Under the pieces are notes generated by a model. That model had not been told where the DNA came from. It worked only from the letters and a program-made list of their open reading frames with translations, and did no database searches. The translations under genes were made by a program, and so were the position numbers. 5,933 nucleotides of DNA, taken from the NCBI GenBank assembly GCA_937916365.1, contig CALFSY010000020.1:1-5933 (forward strand), written 5' to 3'. Source of the stretch: an uncultured Jannaschia sp. (GTDB taxonomy: Bacteria > Pseudomonadota > Alphaproteobacteria > Rhodobacterales > Rhodobacteraceae). How positions within the stretch are numbered: position 1 is the first letter of the stretch; each line of letters starts with the position of its first letter. Positions 5,343 to 5,933 of the stretch are shown piece after piece.

Positions 5343-5933
5343 GTGGTCCGCACGAACAAAAACGAACTCGACACAGGCCAAAACACCGCGCCACAGTCGA
5401 ATACAAGCACCGATTCGGATAAGGATACCCCGCCCCCAGGGCAAGAGACGTGGGCGGCCAACATCTCCGATGATCACAATAACGATGGCATCGATTCAGA
5501 CCCCGAAAAAAGCGGGCAAAGCGATACCGATCCAAATACCGCCGACACACCCACAGATGAAACGACACCCCCAAACACACGGGCGTCTGATACAGCGCCT
5601 TCTAATACAATGCCCGACGATCCGAACGATCCCGATCTAAACAGCGATGCGCCGCCGCCCATCGCCGCAACAAACCCACCCGCACGTCGCCGCGGTGGGT
5701 TGGGGGGTGCCCTTTTGTTAATTGCGGGCGGGGTTATCGCCGGGGTCATTGGGTATGGTGTTGCGGTGGTCGGCGTGTTGCCCCCCGCAGGCACGGATGA
5801 ACAAGAGGCAGTGTTGACATCCACCCTTGATACACAATCGCAATCTATCGCCGCGCTAGAGGCGGAACTTGCCGCTATGGCGGCAACCACACCAGAGGTT
5901 GATTTTTCCCCAGTTTTGACCCAAATCACCGAT
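5343..5933 (+). CDS. Mitofilin/Mic60-like (COG4223-type) single-pass membrane protein, C-terminus cut off by the window
   Basis: The frame stays open to the right edge, giving 197 codons. Residues 1-114 are low-complexity and rich in Asp, Thr, Pro, Asn and Ser, so probably disordered. Arg-Arg-Arg (115-117) then precedes one hydrophobic Gly/Val/Ile-rich helix (about 120-146, ending GVLPP). This predicts a cytoplasmic N-terminus and a periplasmic C-terminus. From about 160 an Ala/Leu/Glu/Gln-rich stretch (QSIAALEAELAAM) begins what looks like a coiled coil. This architecture matches the alphaproteobacterial mitofilin-like proteins, relatives of mitochondrial Mic60 that shape inner-membrane folds. 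The diagnostic C-terminal domain is outside the window, so the family call is by architecture only. GTG 5343 has GAAGGA eight bases upstream; ATG 5334 overlaps that site and is less likely. Another coiled-coil envelope protein is possible. Confidence 0.65.
   Translation, partial: MVRTNKNELDTGQNTAPQSNTSTDSDKDTPPPGQETWAANISDDHNNDGIDSDPEKSGQSDTDPNTADTPTDETTPPNTRASDTAPSNTMPDDPNDPDLNSDAPPPIAATNPPARRRGGLGGALLLIAGGVIAGVIGYGVAVVGVLPPAGTDEQEAVLTSTLDTQSQSIAALEAELAAMAATTPEVDFSPVLTQITD

Noticed and set aside
5032..5640. A 202-residue forward open frame spanning the end of the YggS-family gene and the start of the membrane-protein gene
   Set aside because: It overlaps both better-supported genes in another frame; its Pro/Thr/Arg/Ile-rich sequence is what a frame-shifted GC-rich region gives.
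5474..5929. A 151-residue reverse open frame rich in Ser, Ala and Gly
   Set aside because: It is antisense to the membrane-protein gene, low in complexity, and explained by that gene's Asp/Thr/Pro-rich codons.

Overview
The window looks like the chromosome of an alphaproteobacterium, most likely a marine Rhodobacterales-type organism. I base this on recalled family sequences, not a search. HslU and the YggS-type PLP protein read like Rhodobacteraceae versions. The aroE-coaE-dnaQ run with a convergent secB is a block I recall lying near the replication origin in alphaproteobacteria. No phage, transposon, CRISPR, toxin or defence gene is visible, and the content is mostly core housekeeping.

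Layout, left to right. (1) 1-82: the 3' end of an unidentified rightward gene whose TGA overlaps the GTG start of hslU. (2) 79-1389: hslU, the ATPase of the HslUV protease, intact; hslV is not seen. (3) 1390-1500: an AT-rich gap with a perfect TATAAT. (4) 1501-3634: aroE, coaE and dnaQ, joined by two ATGA stop/start overlaps and probably one operon. They cover shikimate synthesis, the last step of CoA synthesis, and the proofreading subunit of DNA polymerase III. (5) 3631-4137, leftward: secB, the export chaperone, converging on dnaQ so tightly that the two stop codons overlap. (6) 4138-4451: a 314-base gap with the secB ribosome binding site, a perfect match to the DnaA box TTATCCACA and a weak rightward terminator-like hairpin. 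(7) 4452-5141: a YggS/PLPBP-family PLP homeostasis protein. (8) 5142-5342: a 201-base gap with a weak promoter candidate. (9) 5343 to the right edge: the first 197 codons of a single-pass membrane protein with a long acidic disordered N-terminus and the start of a helical region. It resembles the alphaproteobacterial mitofilin/Mic60-like (COG4223) family.

The genes do not form one pathway. The clearest functional unit is the coupled aroE-coaE-dnaQ operon. Base composition is mosaic: rows I counted by hand run from about 22-23% GC inside aroE and coaE to 63-73% in early hslU and the last gene. I see no convincing new biological system. The points most worth a second look are the DnaA box beside an origin-associated cluster, the composition shift, the rearranged neighbourhood, the gapless dnaQ/secB convergence and the partial Mic60-like gene.
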